From contig CAJUGL010000012.1 of the NCBI GenBank assembly GCA_910586515.1, positions 1-64,000 on the forward strand: a stretch of DNA of 64,000 nt, read 5' to 3'. The DNA comes from an uncultured Acetatifactor sp. (lineage in GTDB: Bacteria > Bacillota > Clostridia > Lachnospirales > Lachnospiraceae). How positions within the stretch are numbered: the stretch's first letter is position 1; each line of letters begins with the position of its first letter. A program made the position numbers and the translations under genes. Below are positions 33,343-42,000 of this stretch, piece by piece. Under the pieces are notes generated by a model. That model did no database searches. It saw only the letters and a list, made by a program, of their open reading frames with translations, and was not told the origin of the DNA.

Positions 33343-34533
33343 ATGGAAGCTTACAGTATTTTTAAGGATCTGGCAATCATCATTGTCTTTGCAAAAGTTT
33401 TCGGCATTCTGGCCAGAAAATGCAAGGCGCCCATGGTGGTTGGTGAAATCGTGGCCGGGCTGCTCATCGGTCCCAGTCTTCTGGGACTGGTGGAACAGAC
33501 AGATTTCCTGGTGCAGATGGCGGAGGTAGGTGTTGTTCTGCTGATGTTCTCCGCCGGACTGGAGACAAATCTGAAAGATCTGCTGAAAACAGGGCCCGTA
33601 GCCTTTCTCATCGCCTGCGCCGGTGTGTTTTTTCCCCTGGTGGGCGGCGCCCTGCTGTACATGGGCATGTACGGCGCTGCGCCCTGGGGTTCGGAGAAGT
33701 TCTACACCGCCGTCTTTATCGGCGTGATTATGACCGCAACCAGTGTGAGCATTACGGTGGAGGCCCTGAAGGAACTGGGCAAGCTGAAGGGAAAGGTGGG
33801 CACCACCATCTTAAGCGCCGCCATTATCGACGACGTACTGGGCATCATTGTGCTGACCTTTGTCATCGGCTTTAAAAGTCCGGACTCCAATCCCGGCAAA
33901 GTGGTTCTCTCCACAGTCCTCTTCTTTGCCATGGCTTTGGTGGTGGGTATTATCCTGTTCCAGATTTTCAAACGTCTGGATGATCGTTATCCCCATACCC
34001 GCAGGATTCCCATTCTGGGACTGGCGCTGTGCTTTTTCTTTTCCTATGCGGCAGAGCGGTATTTCGGGATAGCAGATATCACGGGCGCCTATGTGGCAGG
34101 CATTGTACTGTGCTCCATCCGGGATTCCACTTACATCGAACGGAAAATGGAGGTCAGCTCCTACATGCTCTTCGGCCCGGTGTTCTTTGCCAGTATCGGC
34201 CTGAAGACCAGTATCGACAATGTAAACGGCGATATCCTGCTGTTTTCCGTGGGCTTTGTACTGGTGGCGCTGCTCTGCAAGGTTGTGGGCTGCGGCCTGA
34301 TGGCAAAACTTTGCCGCTTCCGCACCCCTGACTGCCTGAAAATCGGCGTGGGCATGATGACCCGGGGCGAGGTGGCTCTGATCGTGGCCCAGAAAGGCCT
34401 ATCCGTGGGTCTGCTGACGCCTGTTTATTTTACGTCAGTGATTATACTGATTATCGTATCCAGTATTTCCACACCCATTATCTTAAAAATACTTTATGCC
34501 AAAGATCAGGAAGGGGCCGAGGCAACCGCCTGA
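33343..34533 (+). CDS. CPA2 family cation:proton antiporter
   Basis: This 396-residue membrane protein has about 12 helices and belongs to the monovalent cation:proton antiporter-2 (KefB/NapA-like) family. It shows the opening IIVFAKVFGILARKCKAPMVVGEIVAGLLIGPSLLG, the core SAAIIDDVLGIIVLTFV with the Asp pair, and MMTRGEVALIVAQKG in the last part. It exchanges Na+ or K+ for H+. There is no C-terminal RCK domain. AAGGGAG precedes the ATG. The nearby Trk system suggests a local group for ion and pH balance. Confidence 0.92.
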   Translation: MEAYSIFKDLAIIIVFAKVFGILARKCKAPMVVGEIVAGLLIGPSLLGLVEQTDFLVQMAEVGVVLLMFSAGLETNLKDLLKTGPVAFLIACAGVFFPLVGGALLYMGMYGAAPWGSEKFYTAVFIGVIMTATSVSITVEALKELGKLKGKVGTTILSAAIIDDVLGIIVLTFVIGFKSPDSNPGKVVLSTVLFFAMALVVGIILFQIFKRLDDRYPHTRRIPILGLALCFFFSYAAERYFGIADITGAYVAGIVLCSIRDSTYIERKMEVSSYMLFGPVFFASIGLKTSIDNVNGDILLFSVGFVLVALLCKVVGCGLMAKLCRFRTPDCLKIGVGMMTRGEVALIVAQKGLSVGLLTPVYFTSVIILIIVSSISTPIILKILYAKDQEGAEATA

Positions 34534-34595
34534 CCCTTTCCCTTATGAATTGAGCAGGGTCAGGCCTTCTCCACTGCGCGCTGTCGGCCTGACCC
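34528..34595 (+). promoter_or_regulatory. three-arm alternative hairpin between antiporter and kinase genes
   Basis: GCCTGACCC (34528-34536), GGGTCAGGCC (34557-34566) and GGCCTGACCC (34586-34595) allow the middle arm to pair with either neighbour. The first pairing includes the antiporter stop codon. No T-run follows, so a role in mRNA stability or translation is as likely as termination. Confidence 0.35.
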
Positions 34596-34614
34596 GGAAA
34601 GAAGAGGTACAGTG

Positions 34615-35130
34615 ATGATCGTTCTGATTACAGGGGCATCCCACACCGGCAAGACTGCCCTGGCCCAAAAACTGCTTGAAACGTACAAATACCCCTACCT
34701 GTCCATCGATCACCTGAAAATGGGATTGATCCGCAGCGGCTATACTGCGCTGACGCCGGTAAGCGAAGACCAGGCCCTGACAGATTATTTATGGCCTGTG
34801 GTCCGGGAAATGATTAAAACTGCCATTGAGAACAACCAAAATTTGATTGTGGAAGGATGCTATATCCCCTTTGACTGGGCAAAAGATTTCGAGGCGGAAT
34901 ATCTGGCCCAAATCCGGTACTACTGCCTGGTAATGAGTGAACGTTATATCGAAAACCATTTTCAGGATATCAAAAAATACGCATCTGTAGTGGAAGACCG
35001 GGGAGCGGACGAAGACTGCACACAGGAGGCCCTGCGCCGGGACAATGCCTGGTACTTGGAGCAGTGCCTCCTCCATGGCGCAGACTATCTTCTCATAGAT
35101 GACGCATATGAGGCGAAGGTTGAGCTGTAA
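34615..35130 (+). CDS. small P-loop kinase-like protein
   Basis: This 171-residue cytoplasmic protein has a clear Walker A (ITGASHTGKTALAQ), a substrate-side region (YLSIDHLKMGLIRSG) and VEGCYIPFDWAKDF. That layout resembles the nucleoside/2-phosphoglycerate kinase-like AAA group of small kinases. The ATG at 34615 follows AGAGG; a GTG one codon earlier is possible. The substrate is unknown. A strong hairpin overlaps its 3' end. Confidence 0.75.
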   Translation: MIVLITGASHTGKTALAQKLLETYKYPYLSIDHLKMGLIRSGYTALTPVSEDQALTDYLWPVVREMIKTAIENNQNLIVEGCYIPFDWAKDFEAEYLAQIRYYCLVMSERYIENHFQDIKKYASVVEDRGADEDCTQEALRRDNAWYLEQCLLHGADYLLIDDAYEAKVEL

Positions 35131-35150
35131 GCTCCTTCGCCTCTGCATCT
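35110..35150 (+). terminator. intrinsic terminator overlapping the kinase gene end
   Basis: GAGGCGAAGG (35110-35119) pairs with CCTTCGCCTC (35134-35143), with an inner AGCT/AGCT pair, followed by TGCATCTTT. The stop codon lies in the loop. Confidence 0.65.
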
Positions 35151-35186
35151 TTCACCTGCTATTCCTTTTCTCAGCGCAAAAAAATC

Positions 35187-35215
35187 TTGTATCAATCCTT
35201 CAAAAAGACTATAAT
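35187..35215 (+). promoter_or_regulatory. promoter of the trkH-trkA operon
   Basis: TTGTAT (35187-35192) and TATAAT (35210-35215) are separated by 17 bp. This excludes the earlier in-frame ATG at 35187 as the trkH start. Confidence 0.7.
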
Positions 35216-35236
35216 AGACAAGGATGGGACAAACCG

Positions 35237-35302
35237 ATGCGCAGATTTACCCATTACAATAAAGAAAGTATCCAATTGCGAAAAAACAATGAAAAAACGT
35301 AA
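35237..35302 (+). CDS. 21-residue leader peptide overlapping trkH
   Basis: The frame opens MRRFTHYNKESIQLRKNN, has AAGGATGGG upstream, and starts 22 bases after the -10 box. It ends in TAA 14 bases inside trkH in another frame. TrkH itself lacks a good ribosome site, so translation of this peptide may deliver ribosomes to trkH. There is no known family. Confidence 0.4.
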   Translation: MRRFTHYNKESIQLRKNNEKT

Positions 35303-36641
35303 ACTTACCACAACCGTTATTATCATGCTTGGTTTTCTGGCCGGCGCGGCGGCAGGGACACTCTGCCTCCTTCTGCCTGTCAGCCTTAGACAGGGACAGG
35401 TTCTGGCTCCGCTGGACGCCCTGTTTGTGGCTACCTCCAGCATCTGTGTCACAGGCCTCTCCACAGTCAACATAGGACAGACCTTCTCCTTTTTCGGACA
35501 GATCGTGCTTCTGTTTCTCATCCAGTTCGGCGGCCTGGGAATTGTGACCTTCACCACCATGGTATTATGCCTCTTCCGCCGCAGAATCACCCTGTCCGAC
35601 CGAATGCTGATCCAGAGCGCCTATAATCTGGATACCCTGTCCGGCCTGGTAAAATTGACCATGCGCATTCTGAAGGTAACTTTATTTCTGGAAGGAATCG
35701 GCGCCCTGGGCTATTCTCTGGTCTTTCTTCCGGAATATGGTTTAAAAGGCATCTGGTACAGCATATTCCACGCGGTGTCCGCTTTCTGCAATGCAGGCAT
35801 TGATCTTCTCGGGGGAAACAGTCTCTGCCAGTACCGGAGCAATGTCATCGTGAATCTCACCACGATATTCCTGATCATTGTCAGCGGACTGGGCTTCCCC
35901 GTATACTGGGAAATCCTCCGCACCCTGCGGCCGCGAAAAAACCGGCGGGGCGACGCTGCCCTCCGCAAAATGAACCTTCATACAAAAATCGTCATTCTGG
36001 CAACATTGAGCCTGGTGCTTTCCGGCATGGCGCTGACTTTATTGTTCGAGCATAATAACCCCGCTACCCTTGGCGGCATGGGGTGGCCGGACAAAATCCT
36101 GGCGGCTCTGTTCCAATCCGTCACCCTCCGCACCGCAGGCTTTGCCACCATTCCTCAGGAGGCATTCCGCCCCGCCTCCTGTCTGGTATACCTGCTGTTC
36201 ATGTTCATCGGAGGTTCCCCTGCCGGAACCGCGGGCGGCGTCAAAACCGTCACCCTCGTACTCCTGCTGGCATCCATGTTCGCCAACATCAAGGGCCGGA
36301 AGGAAGTATGCATCATGCACAGAAAAGTAGCCGACGATACCATCCGCAGATGCGTAGCCATTGTCACTTTCAGCTTTTCCGTTCTGGCGCTGCTGACTAC
36401 GGCGCTGCTGGCTGTACAGCAAAGCGATTTTCTGGACACCCTGTACGAGATGACTTCGGCCATTGCCACAGTCGGCCTGTCCAGGGGACTCACCGGCTCC
36501 CTGTATCCTGCCGGAAAACTGATCGTTTCTCTGGCCATGTACCTGGGGAGAATCGGTCCCATCACTCTGGCCCTGGCCTTCAACAGCCCCAGGCCCGCCG
36601 GAACTGCCGCCTTCGCCGAGAGTAAGGTGATCGTCGGATAA
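35289..36641 (+). CDS. TrkH/KtrB family potassium uptake membrane subunit
   Basis: This 450-residue membrane protein has four P-loop repeats. Visible selectivity segments are SSICVTGLST, AFCNAGIDLLG, TLRTAGFATI and IATVGLSRGLTG. It conducts K+ (with Na+ or H+) into the cell together with the RCK-domain subunit encoded downstream. The start is the ATG of MKKRKLTTT at 35289, because the promoter lies further upstream. Its ribosome site is poor (AAAGAAAG), which makes coupling to the overlapping leader peptide plausible. The gene gap to trkA is 92 bp. Confidence 0.92.
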   Translation: MKKRKLTTTVIIMLGFLAGAAAGTLCLLLPVSLRQGQVLAPLDALFVATSSICVTGLSTVNIGQTFSFFGQIVLLFLIQFGGLGIVTFTTMVLCLFRRRITLSDRMLIQSAYNLDTLSGLVKLTMRILKVTLFLEGIGALGYSLVFLPEYGLKGIWYSIFHAVSAFCNAGIDLLGGNSLCQYRSNVIVNLTTIFLIIVSGLGFPVYWEILRTLRPRKNRRGDAALRKMNLHTKIVILATLSLVLSGMALTLLFEHNNPATLGGMGWPDKILAALFQSVTLRTAGFATIPQEAFRPASCLVYLLFMFIGGSPAGTAGGVKTVTLVLLLASMFANIKGRKEVCIMHRKVADDTIRRCVAIVTFSFSVLALLTTALLAVQQSDFLDTLYEMTSAIATVGLSRGLTGSLYPAGKLIVSLAMYLGRIGPITLALAFNSPRPAGTAAFAESKVIVG

Positions 36642-36733
36642 ATTGGTGAAAAAGGCGGAAAACACCCGTAAACAGCAGCAAATCAAAAGCCTCCTCCCTG
36701 CAGGGGAGACAGACAAAATCAGGAGAATTTATC

Positions 36734-37414
36734 ATGAAGAAAAAAGGACCAAAGGAATACATTGTTATCGGACTGGGACGCTTTGGCAACAGCATCGCCA
36801 GGCAGCTGGAAGCCAATGGCTGTAAGGTACTGGCCATTGACCGCAATGAACAGCGGATTCGCCAGATTGCGGAATATGTGACTCTGGCCATGTGCCTGGA
36901 CGTCTCCAATGAAGAATCCCTGGAAGAGATCGGCGGAAGAAATTTTGACGGAGCCATCATTTCCATCGGCCACAGCCTGGATGCTTCGGTACTGGCCACC
37001 ATCTGGGCAAAGGAACAGGGCATCGGGCAGGTTATTGCCAAAGCCTATGACGAAATGCAGGGAAAAATCCTCACCAAGATCGGCGCGGACAAGATTGTCT
37101 ACCCGGAAAAAGAAATCGGTGTCCAGCTGGCCAATGATCTGGCGTTCAATCATCTCTTTGATGCTATTGAATTGTCCTCCGAATATTCCATCGCGGAAAT
37201 TATGACCTTGACGGACTGGATCGGAAAAGACTTGCGGGAGATCCGTCTTCGAGAAAAGTACGGCGTAAACGCCATAGCCATCAAGCGCAGCGGCACTCTG
37301 ATCGTCAATCCCCCCGCCGATGCCCCCACAAAAAAGGAAGACATTTTCCTGCTGTTGGGCACCAACGCCACACTGAAAAAAATTGCCAGCGCCAGCGCCG
37401 TCCGCAAAAATTAG
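36734..37414 (+). CDS. TrkA/KtrA potassium channel regulatory subunit
   Basis: This 226-residue cytoplasmic protein has an RCK N domain (YIVIGLGRFGNSIARQLEANG, GxGxxG nucleotide fold, acidic end VLAIDRNEQRI) and a C-terminal RCK_C ligand domain (residues about 140-220). It gates the TrkH-type channel in response to NAD(H), ATP/ADP or c-di-AMP. AGGAG lies 8 bases before the ATG. It is the second gene of the Trk operon and is followed by a two-way terminator. Confidence 0.94.
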   Translation: MKKKGPKEYIVIGLGRFGNSIARQLEANGCKVLAIDRNEQRIRQIAEYVTLAMCLDVSNEESLEEIGGRNFDGAIISIGHSLDASVLATIWAKEQGIGQVIAKAYDEMQGKILTKIGADKIVYPEKEIGVQLANDLAFNHLFDAIELSSEYSIAEIMTLTDWIGKDLREIRLREKYGVNAIAIKRSGTLIVNPPADAPTKKEDIFLLLGTNATLKKIASASAVRKN

Positions 37415-37417
37415 TTA

Positions 37418-37457
37418 CAAAAAATCCGGAGATTGCTTTCATCTCCGGATTTCTTTT
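37418..37457. terminator. bidirectional terminator
   Basis: AAATCCGGAGAT pairs with ATCTCCGGATTT. There is T-rich sequence on the right and A-rich sequence on the left. It serves trkA and the convergent kinase gene. Confidence 0.85.
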
Positions 37458-37459
37458 AC

Positions 37460-37945
37460 TTAAATAATCTCTATTCTTTCAAAATACTTAATCAGAATAT
37501 TCGCGCAGTTCTCAATCCCCAACTGGGAGGTATCCAGGATCATGTGATAATTATTCACATCTCCCCATACCTTCCCTGTATTGCGGTAATAATAATCAGC
37601 CCTTGCCCTGTCATTTTCTTCCAAAGTCTGTCTCGCATCCTCGTAAGACAGGGCTTTTTTCTTCATAATCCTCTGAATCCGATCTTCTTTATCGGCACAG
37701 ACATATATGTTAAAAACATTGCCTTTGTCTTTCAGGATTTCTGAAGCGCAGCGGCCTAAAATAATGCAGGAATGGGATGCCAGCTCCCTGATTACTTCCG
37801 CCTCATCCGAGTAGCTTTTTCCCTCCAGTTCATGCTCAATATATGCCCTGTCATACACAGGAATATCCAGCTTGTCGGAAAGCTCCTCCGCAATCAGACC
37901 GGCGCCTGTACCAAACCGCCGGCTAATGGTAATCACCAGATTCAT
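37460..37945 (-). CDS. cytidylate kinase-like family protein
   Basis: This 161-residue protein resembles the stand-alone cytidylate-kinase-like family (NLVITISRRFGTGAGLIAEELS at the P-loop, VYDRAYIEHE, CIILGRCASEIL, DRARADYYYRNTG). The P-loop is the variant form of the family. I chose the ATG at 37943-37945 because GGAGG lies 7 bases upstream. The phosphate acceptor is unknown. It is a single gene. Confidence 0.82.
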   Translation of the reverse strand: MNLVITISRRFGTGAGLIAEELSDKLDIPVYDRAYIEHELEGKSYSDEAEVIRELASHSCIILGRCASEILKDKGNVFNIYVCADKEDRIQRIMKKKALSYEDARQTLEENDRARADYYYRNTGKVWGDVNNYHMILDTSQLGIENCANILIKYFERIEII

Positions 37946-38117
37946 ACTCATTCCTCCTCGCATCTGCTTCGATATAATGCCCGTTCATTGATGGTATTTA
38001 CAACCAATCTTCCCCTTGCTCCGAAAGCTTAGTTCTATTCTACCATACTTAAACCGCTGTTACAAGCCTGCTCCATAAAATGGAAATATTCGGAATGAAT
38101 ACGGACGCCATGCCCTT

Positions 38118-39059
38118 TTATTCTGCTGCTTTCACAGAAGTAATGTGCGGATTCACGCCCTCATACCAGTAAAGGAAGCCTTCCATGTCAATCTTGTCGC
38201 CGATGTTCAGCGCCTTAACCGCTCCGTACACCTCAGAATCCTTATCGCAGAGATAGGACTCTACCGTAAAGGTATAGGTCTGGCCGTCAAGAGATACCTG
38301 GAAATACAAATCATCTCCTTCCGCACCGGAACCATCCCAGTTATAAAGGAAAGCCACATCATTTCCGTCCGCATCCTGGCCTGCCGCTTCCACGGTCATC
38401 CCCTTAAAGGACACAAACTGGTTCTGGTAATCCACCAGCTCATCCTTGCCCAGATAAGCAGTCACATCCTTCGGCTCCGCCACAAAGGTATCTCCGCCCT
38501 CTACAAATTCAAAGGAAGCATCCATGATCTCGATCTCACCGGACCACTCTCCCTTATATCCCGTAACCTTGATCTTGGTTCCGGGCGTCAGCTTGGCGTA
38601 ATCCTCCTCTGAGCATGCCATATTGTATACAAAATAACCGCCATCCTGATCCTGGGTGTAGACAGTGGCCTTGTCCTCCCACCAGGACTGTTTTGCCTGT
38701 ACATAAGTCTCCACCACTACCTGGCTGTCCATCTCCGCAGCCATGTAATCCGCATAGTTCAGAACATCGCCTGCAGCCTGGCCTTCTGCACCGCTTTCAT
38801 CGGAAGCTTCCTGGGACTCTTCGCTGCTTTCCTCGGAAGTCTCGCTGGATTCCTCGCTGCTTTCATCGGAAGCCTCGCTGCTTTCATCGGAAGCCTCGCT
38901 GCTTTCATCAGAAGCTTCGCTGCCGGAATTGGATACTTCTTCCGAAGTCTCTACATTTCCCACTGCCTCGCCGGACTCCGAATCATTGCCGCAGGCCGCG
39001 CATGCCGTTACAAGAGCTGCGGACAATAACAATGCCGCAAATTTTTTACCATTTTTCAT
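38118..39059 (-). CDS. lipoprotein with Ser/Glu/Asp repeat linker and OB-fold-like domain
   Basis: This 313-residue exported lipoprotein has the signal AALLLSAALVTACAACG with a lipid-attachment Cys. A very acidic linker follows with repeats of SSEASDE (about residues 40-85). The C-terminal domain is beta-rich and holds TPGTKIKVTGYKGEWSGEIE and IGDKIDMEGFLYWYEGVNPH, typical of an OB fold. The ATG of MKNGKKF follows GAGGAGG. It stands alone, downstream of the sugar ABC operon. The function is unknown; it is probably a surface ligand-binding protein. Confidence 0.8.
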   Translation of the reverse strand: MKNGKKFAALLLSAALVTACAACGNDSESGEAVGNVETSEEVSNSGSEASDESSEASDESSEASDESSEESSETSEESSEESQEASDESGAEGQAAGDVLNYADYMAAEMDSQVVVETYVQAKQSWWEDKATVYTQDQDGGYFVYNMACSEEDYAKLTPGTKIKVTGYKGEWSGEIEIMDASFEFVEGGDTFVAEPKDVTAYLGKDELVDYQNQFVSFKGMTVEAAGQDADGNDVAFLYNWDGSGAEGDDLYFQVSLDGQTYTFTVESYLCDKDSEVYGAVKALNIGDKIDMEGFLYWYEGVNPHITSVKAAE

Positions 39060-39156
39060 ATTTTTATCCTCCTCTAAAACCATCCCCTTCGGATGATTTT
39101 TTGCCTTCCTGACAGTCCCGCGGGAAACAAAAACACTGTCCGGAAACATTGAAATA

Positions 39157-39184
39157 ATTATACACGATATTTCCAGGAAAGCAA
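39157..39184 (-). promoter_or_regulatory. promoter of the acidic lipoprotein gene
   Basis: Read on the minus strand, TTGCTT (39179-39184) and TATAAT (39157-39162) are separated by 16 bp. Confidence 0.5.
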
Positions 39185-39308
39185 TAGTATTATTGCTCAT
39201 TTGCATTCCGGGTTTCGGTAGATTTTTGACTTATTTGCCAAAAAAACTCTGCCTGCCTTTTCCGCCATCCCGCATTTACGGCAATTTCACCCAAATCCCC
39301 GGCGCCCA

Positions 39309-40949
39309 TTACCGCCCGCCGCTCTCCGGCCTTTTCCGTTTTACCCGGACAAAAATCACATACAGCAAAATCACTCCCCACGCTCCGGCCAGGACGGAAA
39401 GCAGGATTACCGAAGTCCGGGGGAGCGGCCCCAGCTCCGCCCTGTTTCCCGCCATTGCCCCCTGTCCGCCTATCTGGTCCAGACGATACAGAGAGGTAAT
39501 ATCACGGTAAAGCTTCTCCATGTAAGCCTCATCCACGGTCTGCTTTCGCCGGACAGACTTCACCGTATTCTCAATGAGCTGTCCCGCCGCGTCCCGCAGG
39601 GAAGCCGAGCCGTTGAATACCGGCGTCACAAAGGTATGTTCCACATTCTCCAGAAGCAGCTTTGCCGCCCGTATCTTGACCTCGTAATACAGGGCGTTGT
39701 CCTCTCCGCCCCGGGACAGATACTCCTGATATTCGGCGGAATTCTGCGCTTTTGCCGTTACCGGCACATAGCCTTCCGTCTGGGAATAGGCGATCTGGAC
39801 ATCGTTGGTCAGCAGATATTGGGCAAACAGCCAGGAAGCCAGAACCTCCTGTGAATCCTCTTTATTAAAAATACACACCGAAGGTCCCTGAGATATCATG
39901 GCAGGTTCAGCCGGATTAAACTGAGGAACAGGCATTACCGCCGTCTCAAACTCCACCAGCTTGTCTTCGCTGATATCGATCAGTGGCGCATGGGTGCCCA
40001 TCCAGGTAGCTCCGGCAGTGGAATCCACGGCAAAAATACACTGCCCGGCATTCAGAAAATTCGCCGGATAGCTGGATATTTTAAAGGTGGAAAACGCCCC
40101 TGTTCCGGCATGTTCCGCAATGCTCATCAGCAGCTCTTCGGTGGTGTCATGAAACAGAAGAATCTCCCCTGAGGCGGTGGAATAGTCCGCGCCTTTCTGC
40201 CGGAGCATCTGTATCATCATATTGTCAGTGGATTTATAGAGAAAGGGAATCATTACCTTCTGACCGTTGACAGTATAATTCCCCTCTTCATCCTGAGCCA
40301 TGGCCGCCTCGGATACCTCCCAGACGAAATCCCAGGTAAGGGTTTCCGGCAGAGTATAACCCAGGGCTTCCACATAGGTTTTATTGATATAACAGGCCTC
40401 CGTGGAACGCATGTAAGGTACCGCATAGGTATGCCCGCCAAAAGAACATTCCTCCAAAAACTTGGGAATAATCTCGCCTGCCTGCGGAGAATCGAACCGA
40501 ACCTCGCTGCCTCCCAGCCCGTATTTTTCATCACCGAAAAGCCCCTCCAAAGGAACCACCAGATTCTCTCCCGTCAAGTATGTGGCAATGTGATCCGGAT
40601 AGGTGATGCACACATTGGGAGTGGTATCCGTGGCAATATTCGTGATGACGTCATTGTATATTTTCCCATAATCCGTGTACAGGCGCAGATTCACGGTAAT
40701 ATTGGGATACAGCGTCTCGAAATCATCGATTGCCCGTTCATAGATATCGGTCTGGGTCTTGTTGGTGTCATTTTTCGCCCAAAAGGTAATTTCATACTGT
40801 CCGGCAATATCAAATTCTTCCGGAATCTCAAATGCTTCGCTCTCCCGGGAACCGTGACATCCCGTCAGACACAGAACGCTGCCCAAAAGTATCCCCAGCC
40901 TTCTCCTCCTGTCTTTTCGAATCCCTGGAATCTGTCGGCTCTCCAACAT
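39309..40949 (-). CDS. sugar ABC transporter substrate-binding lipoprotein with C-terminal membrane helix
   Basis: This 546-residue family 1 extracellular solute-binding protein has a lipobox (LCLTGC), the opening YEITFWAKNDTNKTQTDIYERAI, and the family region SYPANFLNAGQCIFAVDST. It also has an extra C-terminal helix (SVILLSVLAGAWGVILLYVIF) followed by basic residues, which binding proteins normally lack. The protein could be anchored at both ends. GGGAGG precedes the ATG. It is the last gene of the importer operon. The sugar is unknown. Confidence 0.88.
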   Translation of the reverse strand: MLESRQIPGIRKDRRRRLGILLGSVLCLTGCHGSRESEAFEIPEEFDIAGQYEITFWAKNDTNKTQTDIYERAIDDFETLYPNITVNLRLYTDYGKIYNDVITNIATDTTPNVCITYPDHIATYLTGENLVVPLEGLFGDEKYGLGGSEVRFDSPQAGEIIPKFLEECSFGGHTYAVPYMRSTEACYINKTYVEALGYTLPETLTWDFVWEVSEAAMAQDEEGNYTVNGQKVMIPFLYKSTDNMMIQMLRQKGADYSTASGEILLFHDTTEELLMSIAEHAGTGAFSTFKISSYPANFLNAGQCIFAVDSTAGATWMGTHAPLIDISEDKLVEFETAVMPVPQFNPAEPAMISQGPSVCIFNKEDSQEVLASWLFAQYLLTNDVQIAYSQTEGYVPVTAKAQNSAEYQEYLSRGGEDNALYYEVKIRAAKLLLENVEHTFVTPVFNGSASLRDAAGQLIENTVKSVRRKQTVDEAYMEKLYRDITSLYRLDQIGGQGAMAGNRAELGPLPRTSVILLSVLAGAWGVILLYVIFVRVKRKRPESGGR

Positions 40950-41012
40950 AATCTACCTCCCAAAACATGCCCTTACGGCCTGCTTCCTCATTGCTTAATC
41001 CGGACACCTGGG

Positions 41013-41930
41013 TCATCCCTTAGTACCGCCTCTGGACACGCCCTCCATGATCTTCTTCCGGAAGACCAGGAAGAGCAGCACCAACGGAACGGAAATCACC
41101 ACCACCGCTGCCATCATTGCCGGAATATTCTCCCTGCCGAAGCCGTTTTCTCTGATTTCCTGGATACCGTTGGACACCAGAAAGTAATCCGGATCATCCG
41201 TAATCAGCCGGGGCCACACATAGGAATTCCAGCACTCGATCACCTTCAGAATCGTCACCGTGATCAGGGTGGGGCGGGATATGGGAACCATTACTTTTAA
41301 CAGATACTTCATATCCGATGTACCGTCTACCTTAGCCGCATAGTACAGACTGTCCGGTATCTGCTGGAAATTTTCCTTCAGCAAATAGATGTAAAACACC
41401 GATGTGACAGAAGGCAAAATCAGCCCGGGAAAGGAGTTGCGCATATCCCAGCTGGTGACGGTGACAAAATTGGTAATGATCACCAGTTCGTTGGGAATCA
41501 TCATCAGGGACAGAAACAGCACGAAAACGACATTTTTCCCGCGAAACTCCAGCCTGGCAAAGGCAAACGCAGCCAGAGTGATCACCGCCAGCATAACCCC
41601 TGTCGTCACCAACGTGAAAATCGTCGTATTCAAAAGATACCGTCCCAGAGGCACCGCGGTAAAAGCATCCTGATAATTCTGCAGGGTCGGGGACAGGGTG
41701 AAAAATTTCGGAATATATTCCGAATTGTAGGAACCATAACTTTTTACCGACGTCAGTATCATCCAGTAAAAGGGAAACAATACGATAATTCCCCATAGCG
41801 CCAGAAGGCTGTACGTGACCGCGCCCACAGCCCTTCCGCGAATCCTGGCCTTTTTTTCTATTCTTTCATAGTCCGGAGGAATTTCCCCCTCTCCGCCGAG
41901 TGCCCGGCTGTCCGCTCTCTGCTCGTCCAT
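41013..41930 (-). CDS. carbohydrate ABC transporter permease, MalG type
   Basis: This 305-residue inner-membrane subunit has six helices and the EAA loop (YYAAKVDGTSDMKYLLKVMVPISRP). The opening after a charged N-terminus (TYSLLALWGIIVLFPFYWMILTSVK) is typical of the CUT1 MalG side. AAAAGGAG precedes the ATG. It partners with the next upstream gene and the MsmK-type ATPase. Confidence 0.93.
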   Translation of the reverse strand: MDEQRADSRALGGEGEIPPDYERIEKKARIRGRAVGAVTYSLLALWGIIVLFPFYWMILTSVKSYGSYNSEYIPKFFTLSPTLQNYQDAFTAVPLGRYLLNTTIFTLVTTGVMLAVITLAAFAFARLEFRGKNVVFVLFLSLMMIPNELVIITNFVTVTSWDMRNSFPGLILPSVTSVFYIYLLKENFQQIPDSLYYAAKVDGTSDMKYLLKVMVPISRPTLITVTILKVIECWNSYVWPRLITDDPDYFLVSNGIQEIRENGFGRENIPAMMAAVVVISVPLVLLFLVFRKKIMEGVSRGGTKG

Positions 41931-42000
41931 AATTACTCCTTTTTACTGCGCTTTCTCAAAGTTTTCCGCGCTCTGATCAGTCTCCCGCCTTCCCCGCCGT

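Noticed and set aside
37202..37210. TGACCTTGA inside trkA
   Set aside because: Single copy in coding sequence without a partner 21 bp away; the same holds for TGACCTTCA near 35546 in trkH. Not LytTR sites.
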